DNA of 64,000 bases, taken from Sphingomonas sp. UV9 (GTDB lineage: Bacteria; Pseudomonadota; Alphaproteobacteria; Sphingomonadales; Sphingomonadaceae). Under the pieces are notes generated by a model. That model was given only the letters and a program-made list of their open reading frames with translations, had not been told where the DNA came from and searched no databases. Numbering within the stretch: position 1 is the first letter of the stretch; every line of letters starts with the position of its first letter. The DNA lies in NCBI RefSeq assembly GCF_004101245.1, contig NZ_SCIN01000005.1, positions 1 to 64,000 on the forward strand. The letters run 5' to 3'. Of the stretch, positions 51,172-60,995 are shown piece after piece. The translations under genes and the position numbers were made by a program.

Positions 51172-52458
51172 ATGGTCAGAGACAAACGCGTAATAGTGGT
51201 CGGGCTCGGCTATGTCGGGTTGCCGCTCGCTATCGCGTTGGCCAAGTCGTTCGAGACCTGGGGGCTCGATGTCGATGCCGGCCGTATAGCCGAACTCGAA
51301 CGCCAGCATGACCGCACCGGCGAAATCGACGCCGATCGTCTCACCGCATCGACCTTGCAGCTGACAACCGATCCCGAAGCCTGTCCGGATGCCGATTTCT
51401 ACATCGTCACCGTGCCGACCCCGGTCGATGCCGACAACCGGCCCGATCTCGGCATCGTGATGGCCGCGACGCGCACCGTGGGCCGCATGCTGAAGCCCGG
51501 CCGACGCTCGATCGTCGTCTACGAGAGCACCGTCTATCCCGGCGTCACCGAAGATCTTTGCGGCCCCGAGCTCGAACGCGTCAGCGGGCTCGTCTGCGGC
51601 GAGGACTTCTTTCTCGGCTATTCGCCCGAGCGGATCAATCCGGGCGACCGCGAGCATACCGTCGACCGGATCACCAAGGTGATCTCCGGCCAGACGCCCG
51701 AAGTGTTGGAGGCGATCGCCGACCTGTATAACAAGGTCACGACGGGCGGCGTGTTCCGTGCCGCCTCGATCAAGGCGGCCGAGGCGGCCAAGGTGATCGA
51801 GAACGCCCAGCGCGACATCAACATCGCCTTCGTTAACGAGATCACGCAGATCTTCGCGAAGATGAACCTGTCGGTGTGGGACGTGCTGGCTGCGGCCGGC
51901 ACCAAGTGGAACTTCCTGAAGTTCGAGCCGGGGCTCGTCGGCGGGCACTGTATCGGCGTCGATCCCTATTACCTCGCCCACCGCGCGACCGAACTAGGCT
52001 GCGATCCGCGCATCATCCTGGCGGGTCGCGACATGAACGACGGCATGGCGGCATGGGTAGCGAAGGACGTCCACGACTGGCACGCGGGGTCGGGAGCCGC
52101 GCGCGCCAGCAAGGTGCTGATGCTCGGACTGGCGTTCAAGCAGGACGTGCCCGACCTGCGCAACTCGAAGGTCGCCGACCTGGTCGCCGCGTTCCAGGGG
52201 CTGGGCCATCAGGTCGACGTCCACGATCCGCTCGTCTCCGCCCCCGACGCGCTGCACGAATATGGCCTCGAGATCGTCGCAGCTCCTGGCGATATCGCTT
52301 ACGACCTGATCGTCCTTGCCGTGCCGCACCGCGAACTGGTCGTCGATTTCGCGCGCTTCACGAGGCTGCTGGCACCGGGCGGCGGGATCGTCGATCTGAA
52401 GAACGCGCTGGCGGGGTCTGGACAAGTGCCCGTTGGCATGAAGCTATGGACGATGTAG
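51172..52458 (+). CDS. UDP-sugar dehydrogenase (TviB/WbpA-like)
   Basis: 428 residues from ATG 51172 (AAGGTG upstream; in-frame ATG 51133 also possible). The NAD Rossmann motif is VIVVGLGYVGLPLA. VTVPTPVD and YESTVYPGVTE follow. FFLGYSPERINPGD and the catalytic GGHCIGVDPYYL (Cys260) are hallmarks of the UDP-glucose/UDP-GlcNAc 6-dehydrogenase superfamily, closest in style to the Vi-antigen TviB/WbpA branch. It makes a uronic-acid precursor for the polysaccharide of this cluster. Upstream lies the recombinase region. Confidence 0.9.
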   Translation: MVRDKRVIVVGLGYVGLPLAIALAKSFETWGLDVDAGRIAELERQHDRTGEIDADRLTASTLQLTTDPEACPDADFYIVTVPTPVDADNRPDLGIVMAATRTVGRMLKPGRRSIVVYESTVYPGVTEDLCGPELERVSGLVCGEDFFLGYSPERINPGDREHTVDRITKVISGQTPEVLEAIADLYNKVTTGGVFRAASIKAAEAAKVIENAQRDINIAFVNEITQIFAKMNLSVWDVLAAAGTKWNFLKFEPGLVGGHCIGVDPYYLAHRATELGCDPRIILAGRDMNDGMAAWVAKDVHDWHAGSGAARASKVLMLGLAFKQDVPDLRNSKVADLVAAFQGLGHQVDVHDPLVSAPDALHEYGLEIVAAPGDIAYDLIVLAVPHRELVVDFARFTRLLAPGGGIVDLKNALAGSGQVPVGMKLWTM

Positions 52459-52524
52459 CGAACGCGCCTACAGGCTGTCGGGACGGTCATCGTGCGGCCG
52501 CCTGGGTTTGCGTTCGAGGGTTTC

Positions 52525-53304
52525 GTGTTTTCCAAGCTGTTCCGCCGCATGTCGGCCAACATATCATCGACGCGCAGCTTTGCCGGCCCCAGCGGCAAGC
52601 GGCTCTACGCGATCGGCGATGTTCATGGTCGCCTCGATCTCGTCGATGAACTTCTCGGCCGCATCGAGGACGACATCGCCGAGCGCCCGGTCGAGACTGC
52701 AGCGGTGGTCTTCCTCGGCGACCTGATCGATCGTGGTCCCGATTCCGCAGGCGTCGTCGAGCGGTTGCAGACCCTCCGGCATTATCCCGCCAAGACCTTG
52801 TTCCTGCTCGGCAATCACGAGGAATTCCTGTTGCGCGCGCTGGCGGGAGAACCCGGCATCGCGCATGACTGGCTCGGCTTCGGCGGCGATGCCTGCGCGG
52901 AAAGCTATGGTATTGCGCCGTCCGCGTTGCAGGCGATGGACGAACGGCGGATCGCCGAGGTGCTGCACGCGGCGATCCCGCTCGCGCATGTCGAGTTCCT
53001 GAAGACCTTCGGCGATACGTTCGCGTTCGGCGACTATCTCTTGGTCCATGCCGGTATCCGGCCGGGCGTGCCGATCGAACAGCAACAGCCCCGCGACCTG
53101 CGCTGGATCCGCCAGCCCTTCCTGTCCGATGCGCATGATCATGGCTGCATGGTGATCCATGGCCACACGATCAGCGACGGCGTCGATCAGCGGTCCAATC
53201 GCATCGGCATCGATACCGGCGCCTACCGGACCGGGATCCTCACCGCGGCAGTCATAGAAGATGCCGATGTCCACTTTCTGGCAACGCAGCGCAGCCAGCG
53301 CTAG
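52525..53304 (+). CDS. Calcineurin-like phosphoesterase (ApaH/PrpA-like)
   Basis: 259 residues from GTG 52525 (GAGGG upstream). Metal-binding signature in order: YAIGDVHGRLD, VFLGDLIDRGPDS, FLLGNHEEFL, then LLVHAGIRPG and MVIHGHT. This is the serine/threonine-phosphatase/diadenosine-tetraphosphatase-like subgroup. It follows the dehydrogenase by 66 nt; such phosphatases are often embedded in sphingomonad exopolysaccharide loci. Substrate unknown. Confidence 0.87.
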   Translation: MFSKLFRRMSANISSTRSFAGPSGKRLYAIGDVHGRLDLVDELLGRIEDDIAERPVETAAVVFLGDLIDRGPDSAGVVERLQTLRHYPAKTLFLLGNHEEFLLRALAGEPGIAHDWLGFGGDACAESYGIAPSALQAMDERRIAEVLHAAIPLAHVEFLKTFGDTFAFGDYLLVHAGIRPGVPIEQQQPRDLRWIRQPFLSDAHDHGCMVIHGHTISDGVDQRSNRIGIDTGAYRTGILTAAVIEDADVHFLATQRSQR

Positions 53305-53646
53305 CGTAGCGCGAACGCGAGGATGCCCGCCAGCGTCGTCTAAAACAGTTGAAGTGGAACGAGTCCCGCCTTGCGGCCAGCACGACTGCAATCGGGGCAG
53401 CATCGTCAACGCAATATCGACAAGGGATAGAGCTAGGCACCCATAGATAGCTACCGACCTTATATCGACTGAAGTCGAACGTCGTTGATCAGTTCAAGGA
53501 TGAGGACGGTCAGTAACGGCAGCCAGAACCTGAGAGGACGGCGCAGCGCAAGACCAGCAGAAGATGAAAATCATGATGCGCCAAATCGAGCGTGGCGCTC
53601 AGCCAGCCCTCGAACATTTTCTAGTGAGAACGAGCGCGATGCAGAC
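53305..53646. other. Non-coding gap
   Basis: About 340 bp after the phosphoesterase. Only short, low-quality frames are present and no repeat or terminator stood out beyond a weak GCGCT/AGCGC pairing at its start. Confidence 0.4.
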
Positions 53647-53973
53647 TCAGTCAACCACCTCGACGGGAGCCCTCACGGAAGCGCTGTCACCCACCAACGC
53701 ATCTGGCATGTCGACGAATTCGGCCCGCGTCACGCCGTGATCGTGGAGCTTGAACATAACTTCCGCGAGACACTTGGTCCGCGCCGCGCGCGGAACAATA
53801 ATCCTGACCGGTCGCCCTGCTGCCCACTCTACCGCGTATGCCTCGAGGTCAGCATTCCGCAGCGTCCGGCCGTCACTCGACAAATCGCACTTACGCGATT
53901 TCGCCAAGACCACAATTTCAGTGGGGGCGTTGCTATTCAACAACAGCACGGCAAGGGCGATGATCGAGATCAT
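53647..53973 (-). CDS. ExbD-like small exported protein
   Basis: 108 residues. MISIIALAVLLLNSNAPTEI is a signal or TM anchor. The rest (CDLSSDGRTLRNADLEAYAV; GRPVRIIVPRAARTKCLAEV; FKLHDHGVTRAEFVDM) resembles the periplasmic domain of ExbD/TolR-like proteins. It points opposite to the exopolysaccharide genes on either side. No ExbB partner is visible. Two Cys residues in the mature part could form a disulfide. Function uncertain. Confidence 0.55.
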   Translation of the reverse strand: MISIIALAVLLLNSNAPTEIVVLAKSRKCDLSSDGRTLRNADLEAYAVEWAAGRPVRIIVPRAARTKCLAEVMFKLHDHGVTRAEFVDMPDALVGDSASVRAPVEVVD

Positions 53974-54145
53974 GCTGCCGCATTCGCTCCACCAGCGAGA
54001 GTGTCAATCCGTTCTCGCCCGCTATTGTAGCGGAGGCTTGCAGTGTCGAAGGTATCAGCGGTCGACTTGCGACAGACAGAGGTTAATTGTAGGTGTGCGC
54101 ACACGCATCACGGGGATGCGGGCTTGGCTTCAAGGCAGTGACATA

Positions 54146-54841
54146 ATGAAAATCGGATTGACGAGCCAGATGGCCGTCATCGGTCTCGCCTTGCTGCTGG
54201 CAGCGTGCGCACCAACGCGGGGTGGAACCATATCCTATGACTCCAGTAAATTCGGCACACCTGATGGACCAAAGATCGTTGCCGTCGACGATACCTACAA
54301 GCTGGCCCCACTCGACACGGTGAGCGTCATGGTATTCCAGGTCGCCGATCTCAGTCGCGACTACGAGATCGACCAGAGCGGGCGCATCACCATGCCCTTG
54401 CTTGGTCGCGTCGACGCGGTTGGGCTCAGCACGACCGAACTGGGCGCTGTCATCGGTCATCGACTGGATGAAAAGTATCTGCGAAATCCGAGTGTCACGG
54501 TTTCCTTGAAATCGTCCGCCAGCCGGGTCGTCACGGTCGATGGATCAGTACGCCAGCCCGGCATTTATCCGGCGACCGGGGCACTTACGCTCATTCAGGC
54601 GGTTGCCCTTGCGCGCGGTACCGATGATCTGGCTAATCCACGCCGTGTCGCTATTTTCAGAACCATTGCTGGCAAGCGCACTGCCGCGGCCTTCGATTTA
54701 ACCAGCATTCGTCGCGGTGAAATGGCAGATCCGCAAGTTTACCCCGGTGACACAGTGGTTGTAGATGGGTCTGGCGTAAAGAAGACGCAACGTGATCTCC
54801 TGCAGGCTTTACCACTTACTTCCATCTTCTTGGCGCTATAA
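54146..54841 (+). CDS. Polysaccharide export lipoprotein (Wza/GumB-like)
   Basis: 231 residues from ATG 54146. The signal peptide ends with the lipobox LLAAC. Poly_export domain: YKLAPLDTVSVMVFQVADLS and DQSGRITMPLLGRVDAVGL; then an SLBB-like domain (VVTVDGSVRQPGIYPATGALTLIQAVALARG). It forms the outer-membrane channel for exopolysaccharide. Followed by the Wzc-like gene after 26 nt. Confidence 0.9.
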   Translation: MKIGLTSQMAVIGLALLLAACAPTRGGTISYDSSKFGTPDGPKIVAVDDTYKLAPLDTVSVMVFQVADLSRDYEIDQSGRITMPLLGRVDAVGLSTTELGAVIGHRLDEKYLRNPSVTVSLKSSASRVVTVDGSVRQPGIYPATGALTLIQAVALARGTDDLANPRRVAIFRTIAGKRTAAAFDLTSIRRGEMADPQVYPGDTVVVDGSGVKKTQRDLLQALPLTSIFLAL

Positions 54842-54867
54842 CGCCGTCGCCTTTAGGATTTTCGTAA

Positions 54868-57105
54868 ATGGTAAGCCCCGGGGCCGTGGGTCCCACAAAC
54901 CTAACCGTCCAACCCGACGAACGCCGTGTTATAGCTCCTTTAAATAAAGAGAGCGGTTACGGTGGCTACGGAACCACGAACAACAGTCGCGAACTTTCCT
55001 TGGCGCTCCTGTGGCGTATTGCGGTCGAATGGCGATGGCTGATTCTTGCTGCCGTAGGCACAGGACTGGCCTTGGCAGTGCTAATCACGTTGCTCACGCC
55101 GCTTAAATATCGCTCAACGACTTCAATCGAACTCAACCCGCCACAAGTCGAAATCATAGCGGATGAAGACAGCAAAGGCGGGCGGCAGAGTAGTGCCCGC
55201 AACGACACCAATTTTGTCGGTACGCAGCTTGCCTTGCTGGGTAGCCGAGCCCTAGCCGAACGCGTCGCGCAAAATCTCAATCTCGCTGCTGATCCGGCTA
55301 TCGTCGGCCAAGGCACAGACCGTACTGCAAACACCGAAGCCGCGGCAAGATTCGTACAGGGCGGAACTCAGGTGAAACTGCAGCCGCAAAGCATGATAGT
55401 CAGCGTAGCGTTCATTGCGCGTGATCCACAACTCGCAGCAAAAGTCGTCAATGCTACGACCGATGCGTATATCGCAACAAATCTTGAACGCCGCTACCAG
55501 TCATCGTCTTACGCCCGCAACTTCCTTCAGCGGCAGATTGCGAATGTTCGTCGCGACCTGGAAAAGTCGGAGCGCCGGCTTACCGCCTATGCGCAACAAC
55601 AACGGCTGATCAGTATCGGCAACAGCGAAGAAGGGGGTGACACCAATTCGCTGACTGGGAGTTCGCTGGTCTCGTTGAACACCGCGCTTGCCGCCACGCA
55701 GGCACGGCGGATTGCGGCCGAGCAAAAATATCGTGAAGCGGCCTTAGGCGGGGCAACCACTGAAGGAAGCTCGAACGCGGCACCGTTACGTGCGCAGATT
55801 GCTGCGCTCGATGCCGAATATCAGCAGAAACTCCAGACGTTCCGTCCCGAATATCCCGAAATGATGGCGCTCAAGGCACGCATCGATGCGTTGCGGGCGT
55901 CGGTGATCACCGAAACGCGCAATGCCAATTCCGATCGTATCGGCACACTACGCCAAGACTTTCAAGCAGCACGCGCCGAAGAAGATCGGCTTCGTGCACA
56001 GGTTGCTGGGCTCAGTGGCACGGTGCTCAATCAACGCAGTCGCCTGATCCAGTATAATATTCTCAAGCGCGACGTAGATACAAATCGTACGCTCTACGAC
56101 GCGCTTCTCCAACGTTACAAAGAGATTGGGGTTGCTGGCGGTATCGGCACCGCGGTCGCCTCAGTGGTCGATCGCGGGCTGGTTCCCGGGGGTGCGTTCT
56201 CGCCAAATCTGTATCTCAATCTCATAATTGGTGTCGTACTGGGATCCATTGTTGGCATGCTCGCTGCGGTCGCGCTCGAATTCATCAACGACACGATTAA
56301 GACGCCCGACGACGTTCGTAACAAGCTGCAGCTTCCGTTCCTTGGCGGCATTCCCAACATTAAGAATTTAAAACCAATTGAGGAGTTAAAGGATACGCTA
56401 TCGCCAGTTGCGGAGGCCTATCTATCTACTGCATCAGCGATGCAGTTCGTCACCGCAGGCGGTGCGCCCAAGACACTACTAATTACAAGCACACGTCCGG
56501 CGGAGGGTAAGTCGACGTCAGCTTGGGCGCTTGCGCACAGCTTTACGCGGCTGGGTAAATCAGTCCTGCTGATCGATGCCGACATGCGTCGCCCCGCCTT
56601 TGTCACCGGGCGCGAGAATGTCGGGCTGTCGCACATCCTCACCAACTCCGGATCGCTCAGCGAGCACGTGCTGCAGACCGATGTCGACGCCTTGTGGGTC
56701 ATGCCGTCGGGTACCATCCCGCCAAGCCCGCCCGAGCTGATCGCGTCGGCGCGGTTCGCCGCATTGCTCGCCGATGCGTCCGCGACGTTCGACGTCGTCG
56801 TCATCGACGGTCCGCCGATCCTCGGCCTTGCCGACTCCCCGTTGCTGTCGTCAATCGTACAGGCGACACTGATGGTGATCGAATCCGGTCGCACCCGGAC
56901 GCGCGCGGCGGTGGAGGCGCAGAACCGCATGCGGACCGCCGGCGCGCACATGGTCGGCGCCATCCTGACGCGCTACCAGCCGCAATCGTCCTATGGGTAC
57001 GGCTATGGCTACGGCTATGGGCAGAACAAGGACCAGTATCGCTATGTCGCGGACGGCAACGAGAAGAAGCGCCGGATCATGCTGACGATGCATGATGAGC
57101 CCTAA
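54868..57105 (+). CDS. Polysaccharide co-polymerase / BY-kinase (Wzc-like)
   Basis: 745 residues. Wzz-type chain-length domain with TM1 (WLILAAVGTGLALAVLITLL), periplasmic coiled coil (ARNFLQRQIANVRRDLEKSE), TM2 (YLNLIIGVVLGSIVGMLAAV), then a cytoplasmic kinase: Walker A PAEGKSTSAWALA, Walker A' LLIDADMRRP and Walker B VVVIDGPP. The C-terminal tyrosine cluster is (YG)5QNKDQYRY, the autophosphorylation tail of bacterial tyrosine kinases. The first ~1.5 kb has lower third-position GC than the rest. It controls polymer length and export with Wza. Confidence 0.92.
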   Translation: MVSPGAVGPTNLTVQPDERRVIAPLNKESGYGGYGTTNNSRELSLALLWRIAVEWRWLILAAVGTGLALAVLITLLTPLKYRSTTSIELNPPQVEIIADEDSKGGRQSSARNDTNFVGTQLALLGSRALAERVAQNLNLAADPAIVGQGTDRTANTEAAARFVQGGTQVKLQPQSMIVSVAFIARDPQLAAKVVNATTDAYIATNLERRYQSSSYARNFLQRQIANVRRDLEKSERRLTAYAQQQRLISIGNSEEGGDTNSLTGSSLVSLNTALAATQARRIAAEQKYREAALGGATTEGSSNAAPLRAQIAALDAEYQQKLQTFRPEYPEMMALKARIDALRASVITETRNANSDRIGTLRQDFQAARAEEDRLRAQVAGLSGTVLNQRSRLIQYNILKRDVDTNRTLYDALLQRYKEIGVAGGIGTAVASVVDRGLVPGGAFSPNLYLNLIIGVVLGSIVGMLAAVALEFINDTIKTPDDVRNKLQLPFLGGIPNIKNLKPIEELKDTLSPVAEAYLSTASAMQFVTAGGAPKTLLITSTRPAEGKSTSAWALAHSFTRLGKSVLLIDADMRRPAFVTGRENVGLSHILTNSGSLSEHVLQTDVDALWVMPSGTIPPSPPELIASARFAALLADASATFDVVVIDGPPILGLADSPLLSSIVQATLMVIESGRTRTRAAVEAQNRMRTAGAHMVGAILTRYQPQSSYGYGYGYGYGQNKDQYRYVADGNEKKRRIMLTMHDEP

Positions 57106-57108
57106 ACG

Positions 57109-58446
57109 ATGAGCCGTAAGCGGCGCGATCCCAGTAACAGCGCAAGCCGTAGCGGAAGCGGTAACCCTCGCCGCGGTGGTCTGGGCAGCGTTCGCGGTTT
57201 TGCGTCCGCTGCCATCCTGGTGGTTGCCGGCGTGTCGGTGGGCTGGCTGTCCTTCCAGGCGGCGATGGTACGGACGTTGCCGGCGACCGCGCCGGTAATC
57301 GTGCGGTTCGCGCCCAATTACCCCGACGCCGTGCTTGCCAGGACCGCGGCCCTGCTCGTCACGCAGCGCGGCATGCTCGATGCCGCGACGCTCGGCGCCG
57401 TCCGGCGCGCGGCTGCGGCTGCGCCGCTCGATGCCCGCGCCTATCTGATCCTCGGCCACCAGCAGTTGCTCGATCGCCTGCCCGACCGTGCCGTCGCGAC
57501 ACTGGAAGCCGGACAGCGGCTCGACCCCCGCCAGCGGCTGATCCACCTGCTTCTGCTGGATCGCTATCTGCGCACTGCCCGCTATGCCGATGCCGCGGCG
57601 CAATTCTCGGTGCTGGCACGGATCCTCGGCGCGACGCAGGCGCCGATCGCGATCGCCATGGCGAAGATGACAATGGCGCCCGAAACGCGCGACGCGGTCC
57701 GCCATACGCTCGCCACCGATCCGGTGCTCGAACGCGGCGTGCTGACCGCGCTCGCCAAGTCTGACACCGCGCCCGCTGCGATCTTCGCACTCGCCAGCCC
57801 CGCTGCGCGCGTCGATGCGCGCGCGAAGGAGAGCTGGGGTCCGGTCCTGGTGAACCGCCTAGTCGCCCGCGGCCAATATCCCGTCGCGCGATCGGTATGG
57901 CAGCGTATCTACGGCGTCGCGCCAGCGCAGGCCGAAGCACTCATCACCAATGCCGGTTTCCGCAAGACCGCCGCGTCGCCCCCGTTCGACTGGACGTTGA
58001 CCGCCAGTAGCCTCGGCGCAGCCGATATCCGCAACAATAGCCTGATAATGGACTATTACGGCCGCGACAGCGGCGATCTCGCGCGCCAGTTGCTGGTCCT
58101 GCAACCGGGACGCTACCGGTTCGCGTTCACCGTCGACCCCGGCAAAACCGATGGAGCCGCCAAGCTCTACTGGTCGCTCGCTTGCGGCACCGCGGCGTTG
58201 AGCGACCAAAACCAGCTGATGAACGTCGCCGTGGCCGCGACAGCCAAGCCGCACCGCGTGGCGACCGAGTTCGTCGTTCCGGCCAGCTGCCCGGCACAGA
58301 CGCTGACGATGCGCGGCGAGGCCGGCGATTTTCCGTCCCCGCTGGGCGTGACGCTGCGCGACCTCGATCTCCGTCCTCTGTCAGGTCCGCCATCGGCAGG
58401 CCCTCGGGAAACCACATCGGCTCCCGCATCGGAAACCACGCCATGA
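57109..58446 (+). CDS. TPR-containing membrane protein of EPS cluster
   Basis: 445 residues. A basic N-terminus (about 30 residues), one TM helix (ASAAILVVAGVSVGWLSF), then helical repeats in TPR style (DARAYLILGHQQLLDRLPDR; ATLEAGQRLDPRQRLIHLLL) and a C-terminal beta domain (GRYRFAFTVDPGKTDGAAKL) containing two Cys residues. Start 3 nt after wzc and 4-bp overlap with the next gene show operon membership. Probably a periplasmic scaffold for polymerisation or export; no named family is recognised. Confidence 0.7.
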   Translation: MSRKRRDPSNSASRSGSGNPRRGGLGSVRGFASAAILVVAGVSVGWLSFQAAMVRTLPATAPVIVRFAPNYPDAVLARTAALLVTQRGMLDAATLGAVRRAAAAAPLDARAYLILGHQQLLDRLPDRAVATLEAGQRLDPRQRLIHLLLLDRYLRTARYADAAAQFSVLARILGATQAPIAIAMAKMTMAPETRDAVRHTLATDPVLERGVLTALAKSDTAPAAIFALASPAARVDARAKESWGPVLVNRLVARGQYPVARSVWQRIYGVAPAQAEALITNAGFRKTAASPPFDWTLTASSLGAADIRNNSLIMDYYGRDSGDLARQLLVLQPGRYRFAFTVDPGKTDGAAKLYWSLACGTAALSDQNQLMNVAVAATAKPHRVATEFVVPASCPAQTLTMRGEAGDFPSPLGVTLRDLDLRPLSGPPSAGPRETTSAPASETTP

Positions 58447-59792
58447 TCCGCCATGCGGTCGTCCCCGTCTATCTGCTCGCCTGCCTGTTGCTCGGAGGCG
58501 CGAGCGCGGCAGGATTCATCGCCAACTTCATCCTCCAGATCGCCAGCCTGCCGCTGATCGGCTGGGCTTTGTGGCAGATGATGCAGGAACGCCCCTCGGC
58601 ACAAATCCGGGCGCCGCTCGGCCTGCTTGCGATCTTCGTCACGATTGCGGTGCTGCAACTCGTGCCCCTGCCGCCCGCGCTGTGGACGCTGCTGCCGGGC
58701 CGCGCGGCGGTTGCCGAAGGCTATCGGCTGCTCGGCATCCCCCTGCCCTGGCTGCCGCTGACGCTGGCCCCCGATATCGCGCCGTCGAGCCTGTTGTGGC
58801 TGCTGCCGGCGATCGCCGTGCTGTTAAGCGTGGTCGTACTCGGCGCGTTTCGCGGGCGCAGCATCGCCGCGGTGATCGTCGCAGTCACGCTCGTCTCGGT
58901 CGCGCTGGGCGCCTTGCAGGTCATCGGCGGGACCGGCGCCTATCTCTATACGATCACCAATTACGGCGTTGCGGTCGGGTTCTTCGCCAACGCCAACCAC
59001 AATGCGACGCTGCTGCTGGTCTGCATCCCGTTCCTGGCCGCACTCCAGACGACGCTGCTGCGGCGCAGCAAATCGCAACGCAGCGCCTCGGCGGTTCACC
59101 TGCTCGTGGGAGCGACCTACGCGGTCATCTTCGTCGGCCTGCTGATCAATTCCTCGCTCGCGGGGATCGGCCTCAGCGTCCCCGTGGCGCTCGTCTCGTG
59201 GCTGACGTTCGGGCGGCGCCGCAACGCCCTCGTCCAGCGCAGCCTCGTCGTCGCAACCGGGCTGGTCTCGCTCGCCGCCATCGTCACGATCGTCGTCGGC
59301 CCGTTCGGCAACAATCTGTTCGGCGCCCAGAAGGCCAATGTCGAGCTGTCGCGCCAGACCTCGTTCGCGCTCACCTTCCAGGCGGCGCGCGCATATTTCC
59401 CGATCGGCTCGGGCACCGCCAGCTTCCAGCCGATCTATCACATGCAGGAGCCGCTCGCGTCGGTCACGACGACCTACATGAACCATGCGCACAGCGACTG
59501 GCTGGAACTGCTGCTCGAGACGGGGATCGTCGGGATCGCGTTCGCGGCGCTGTTCCTCGCCTGGTGGGTGGTCCGCCTGCGCGCGATCTGGCGCGCCGAG
59601 GAGCCCGATCCGTTCGCGCAGGCCGCGGTCATCGCGACCGCCGCCATCCTGCTGCACAGCGTCGTCGACTATCCGCTGCGCACCGCGGCGCTGTCCGCGG
59701 CCTTCGCCGCCTGCATCGGCCTGATGTCGGGCGTGCGCCCCTATACGCGACGCAGTCGTGCGCCGTCCTCCGCGCGGCACATGAGCCTCTAG
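58443..59792 (+). CDS. O-antigen ligase/polymerase-like membrane protein
   Basis: 449 residues with about ten TM helices. The characteristic Wzy/WaaL_C region is present: GFFANANHNATLLLVCIPFL, then the large periplasmic loop with SRQTSFALTFQAARAYFPIG, YMNHAHSDWLELLLETGIVG (the H-x-D-x-L-ELL motif of O-antigen ligases) and C-terminal helices. Coupled to the previous gene by ATGA overlap. It transfers or polymerises repeat units outside the inner membrane. Convergent with the glycosyltransferase gene 12 bp away. Confidence 0.85.
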   Translation: MIRHAVVPVYLLACLLLGGASAAGFIANFILQIASLPLIGWALWQMMQERPSAQIRAPLGLLAIFVTIAVLQLVPLPPALWTLLPGRAAVAEGYRLLGIPLPWLPLTLAPDIAPSSLLWLLPAIAVLLSVVVLGAFRGRSIAAVIVAVTLVSVALGALQVIGGTGAYLYTITNYGVAVGFFANANHNATLLLVCIPFLAALQTTLLRRSKSQRSASAVHLLVGATYAVIFVGLLINSSLAGIGLSVPVALVSWLTFGRRRNALVQRSLVVATGLVSLAAIVTIVVGPFGNNLFGAQKANVELSRQTSFALTFQAARAYFPIGSGTASFQPIYHMQEPLASVTTTYMNHAHSDWLELLLETGIVGIAFAALFLAWWVVRLRAIWRAEEPDPFAQAAVIATAAILLHSVVDYPLRTAALSAAFAACIGLMSGVRPYTRRSRAPSSARHMSL

Positions 59793-59804
59793 CTCAGGCG
59801 CGCG

Positions 59805-60995
59805 CTATCCCGTCGCCGCGGCGGGCGCGCTGCCCGTCGCACTGATAGTCGCGTCACCCGTCGCGGTGGCGATCGCCTCCAGATAGCGTGCCTCGACGAC
59901 CGACACGTCGAACTCGCGCTCGGCGATCTCGCGGCTGCGGCGCCCCATCGCCGCACGCGCGTCTGTGTCCAGAGCGAGGAACGCGAGCATCGCACCGGCC
60001 AGCGACCGTGCATCGCGCACGGTGCACAGAAAGGCGTTCTCGCCGGCGCGCGCGATCTCGGTACAGCCAGGCACGTCGGTGGCAATCAACGGCCGCTCCA
60101 TCGCGGCTGCCTCGAGCAGCGAGCGCGGCATGCCCTCGCGATACGACGGCAGCACGACGGCCGCAGCCCGGACCAGATGCGGCCTCACATCGACCGCCTC
60201 GCCGAGATAGCGCAGCGTGCCTTCCTGCTCCCAGCGTTGGACAGTCGCGCGGTCGATCGCGGTGCGGTTCTGGACGTCGAGAAAGCCGAGTAGATGGAAT
60301 TCGACGTCGGGCCGGCTGGCGCGGACGATCCGCGCGGCATCGGCGAACTCCACCACCCCCTTGTCGCGCAACAGCCGCGCGACCATCAGGAAGGCCGGAG
60401 GCGCCCCCTCCCCGGCCGGTTCTGGCACGAACTGCGCTAGATCGATCCCCGAGCCCGGCAGCAGCGCGGTACGGGCGCTTCGCACCAGCCGCTGCGCCAC
60501 GAACAGATCGCGGTCGTGGCGGTTCTGGAAGAAGACCGTCGCCGATCGCGCGAGAGCGGCCCGATAGAGCAGTCGCACCACCCGGGTCACTAGGCCGATC
60601 TTGATGAACGCGGTGCCGAGCCCCGAGATGTTGTTGATGACCGGGATACCGAGCGCGTGCGCAGCCAGCGAGCCGTAGACATTGGGCTTGATCGTCCAGC
60701 CGAGGAACGCGACCGGGCGCACCTGTTTCAGGATACGGAAATACTGCGAGGCCAGTTTCAGGTCGCGGACCGGCGAGAGCCCCTTGCTGTCGATCTCGAT
60801 CGGGAAATACCGGACGCCCAGCGCGATCAGCGCCTCGCTATGCGGATCGCGCGGCGCCAGCGCGACGACGTCATATCCCTCGCTTTGCAGTCTCGAGACA
60901 AGATTTGCCCGGAAGTTTACGATATTCCAGCTTGTGTTTATCGATATCACGATCGTCTTTTTCGGCAACGCCACGGTGTTTCGCCTAACCAGCAT
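59805..60995 (-). CDS. GT4-family glycosyltransferase
   Basis: 396 residues from ATG 60995, overlapping the polymerase gene end by 11 bp; GTG 60974 is the alternative. GT-B fold: N-terminal TIVISINTSWNIVNFRANLV, inter-domain GWTIKPNVYGSLAAHALGIP, donor-site FLMVARLLRDKGVVEFADAA, HLLGF and the E-x7-E segment VLPSYREGMPRSLLEAAAME. The pattern is that of cytoplasmic retaining GT4 enzymes of the WbpX/PimB class. It adds a sugar to the lipid-linked repeat unit. Confidence 0.88.
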   Translation of the reverse strand: MLVRRNTVALPKKTIVISINTSWNIVNFRANLVSRLQSEGYDVVALAPRDPHSEALIALGVRYFPIEIDSKGLSPVRDLKLASQYFRILKQVRPVAFLGWTIKPNVYGSLAAHALGIPVINNISGLGTAFIKIGLVTRVVRLLYRAALARSATVFFQNRHDRDLFVAQRLVRSARTALLPGSGIDLAQFVPEPAGEGAPPAFLMVARLLRDKGVVEFADAARIVRASRPDVEFHLLGFLDVQNRTAIDRATVQRWEQEGTLRYLGEAVDVRPHLVRAAAVVLPSYREGMPRSLLEAAAMERPLIATDVPGCTEIARAGENAFLCTVRDARSLAGAMLAFLALDTDARAAMGRRSREIAEREFDVSVVEARYLEAIATATGDATISATGSAPAAATG

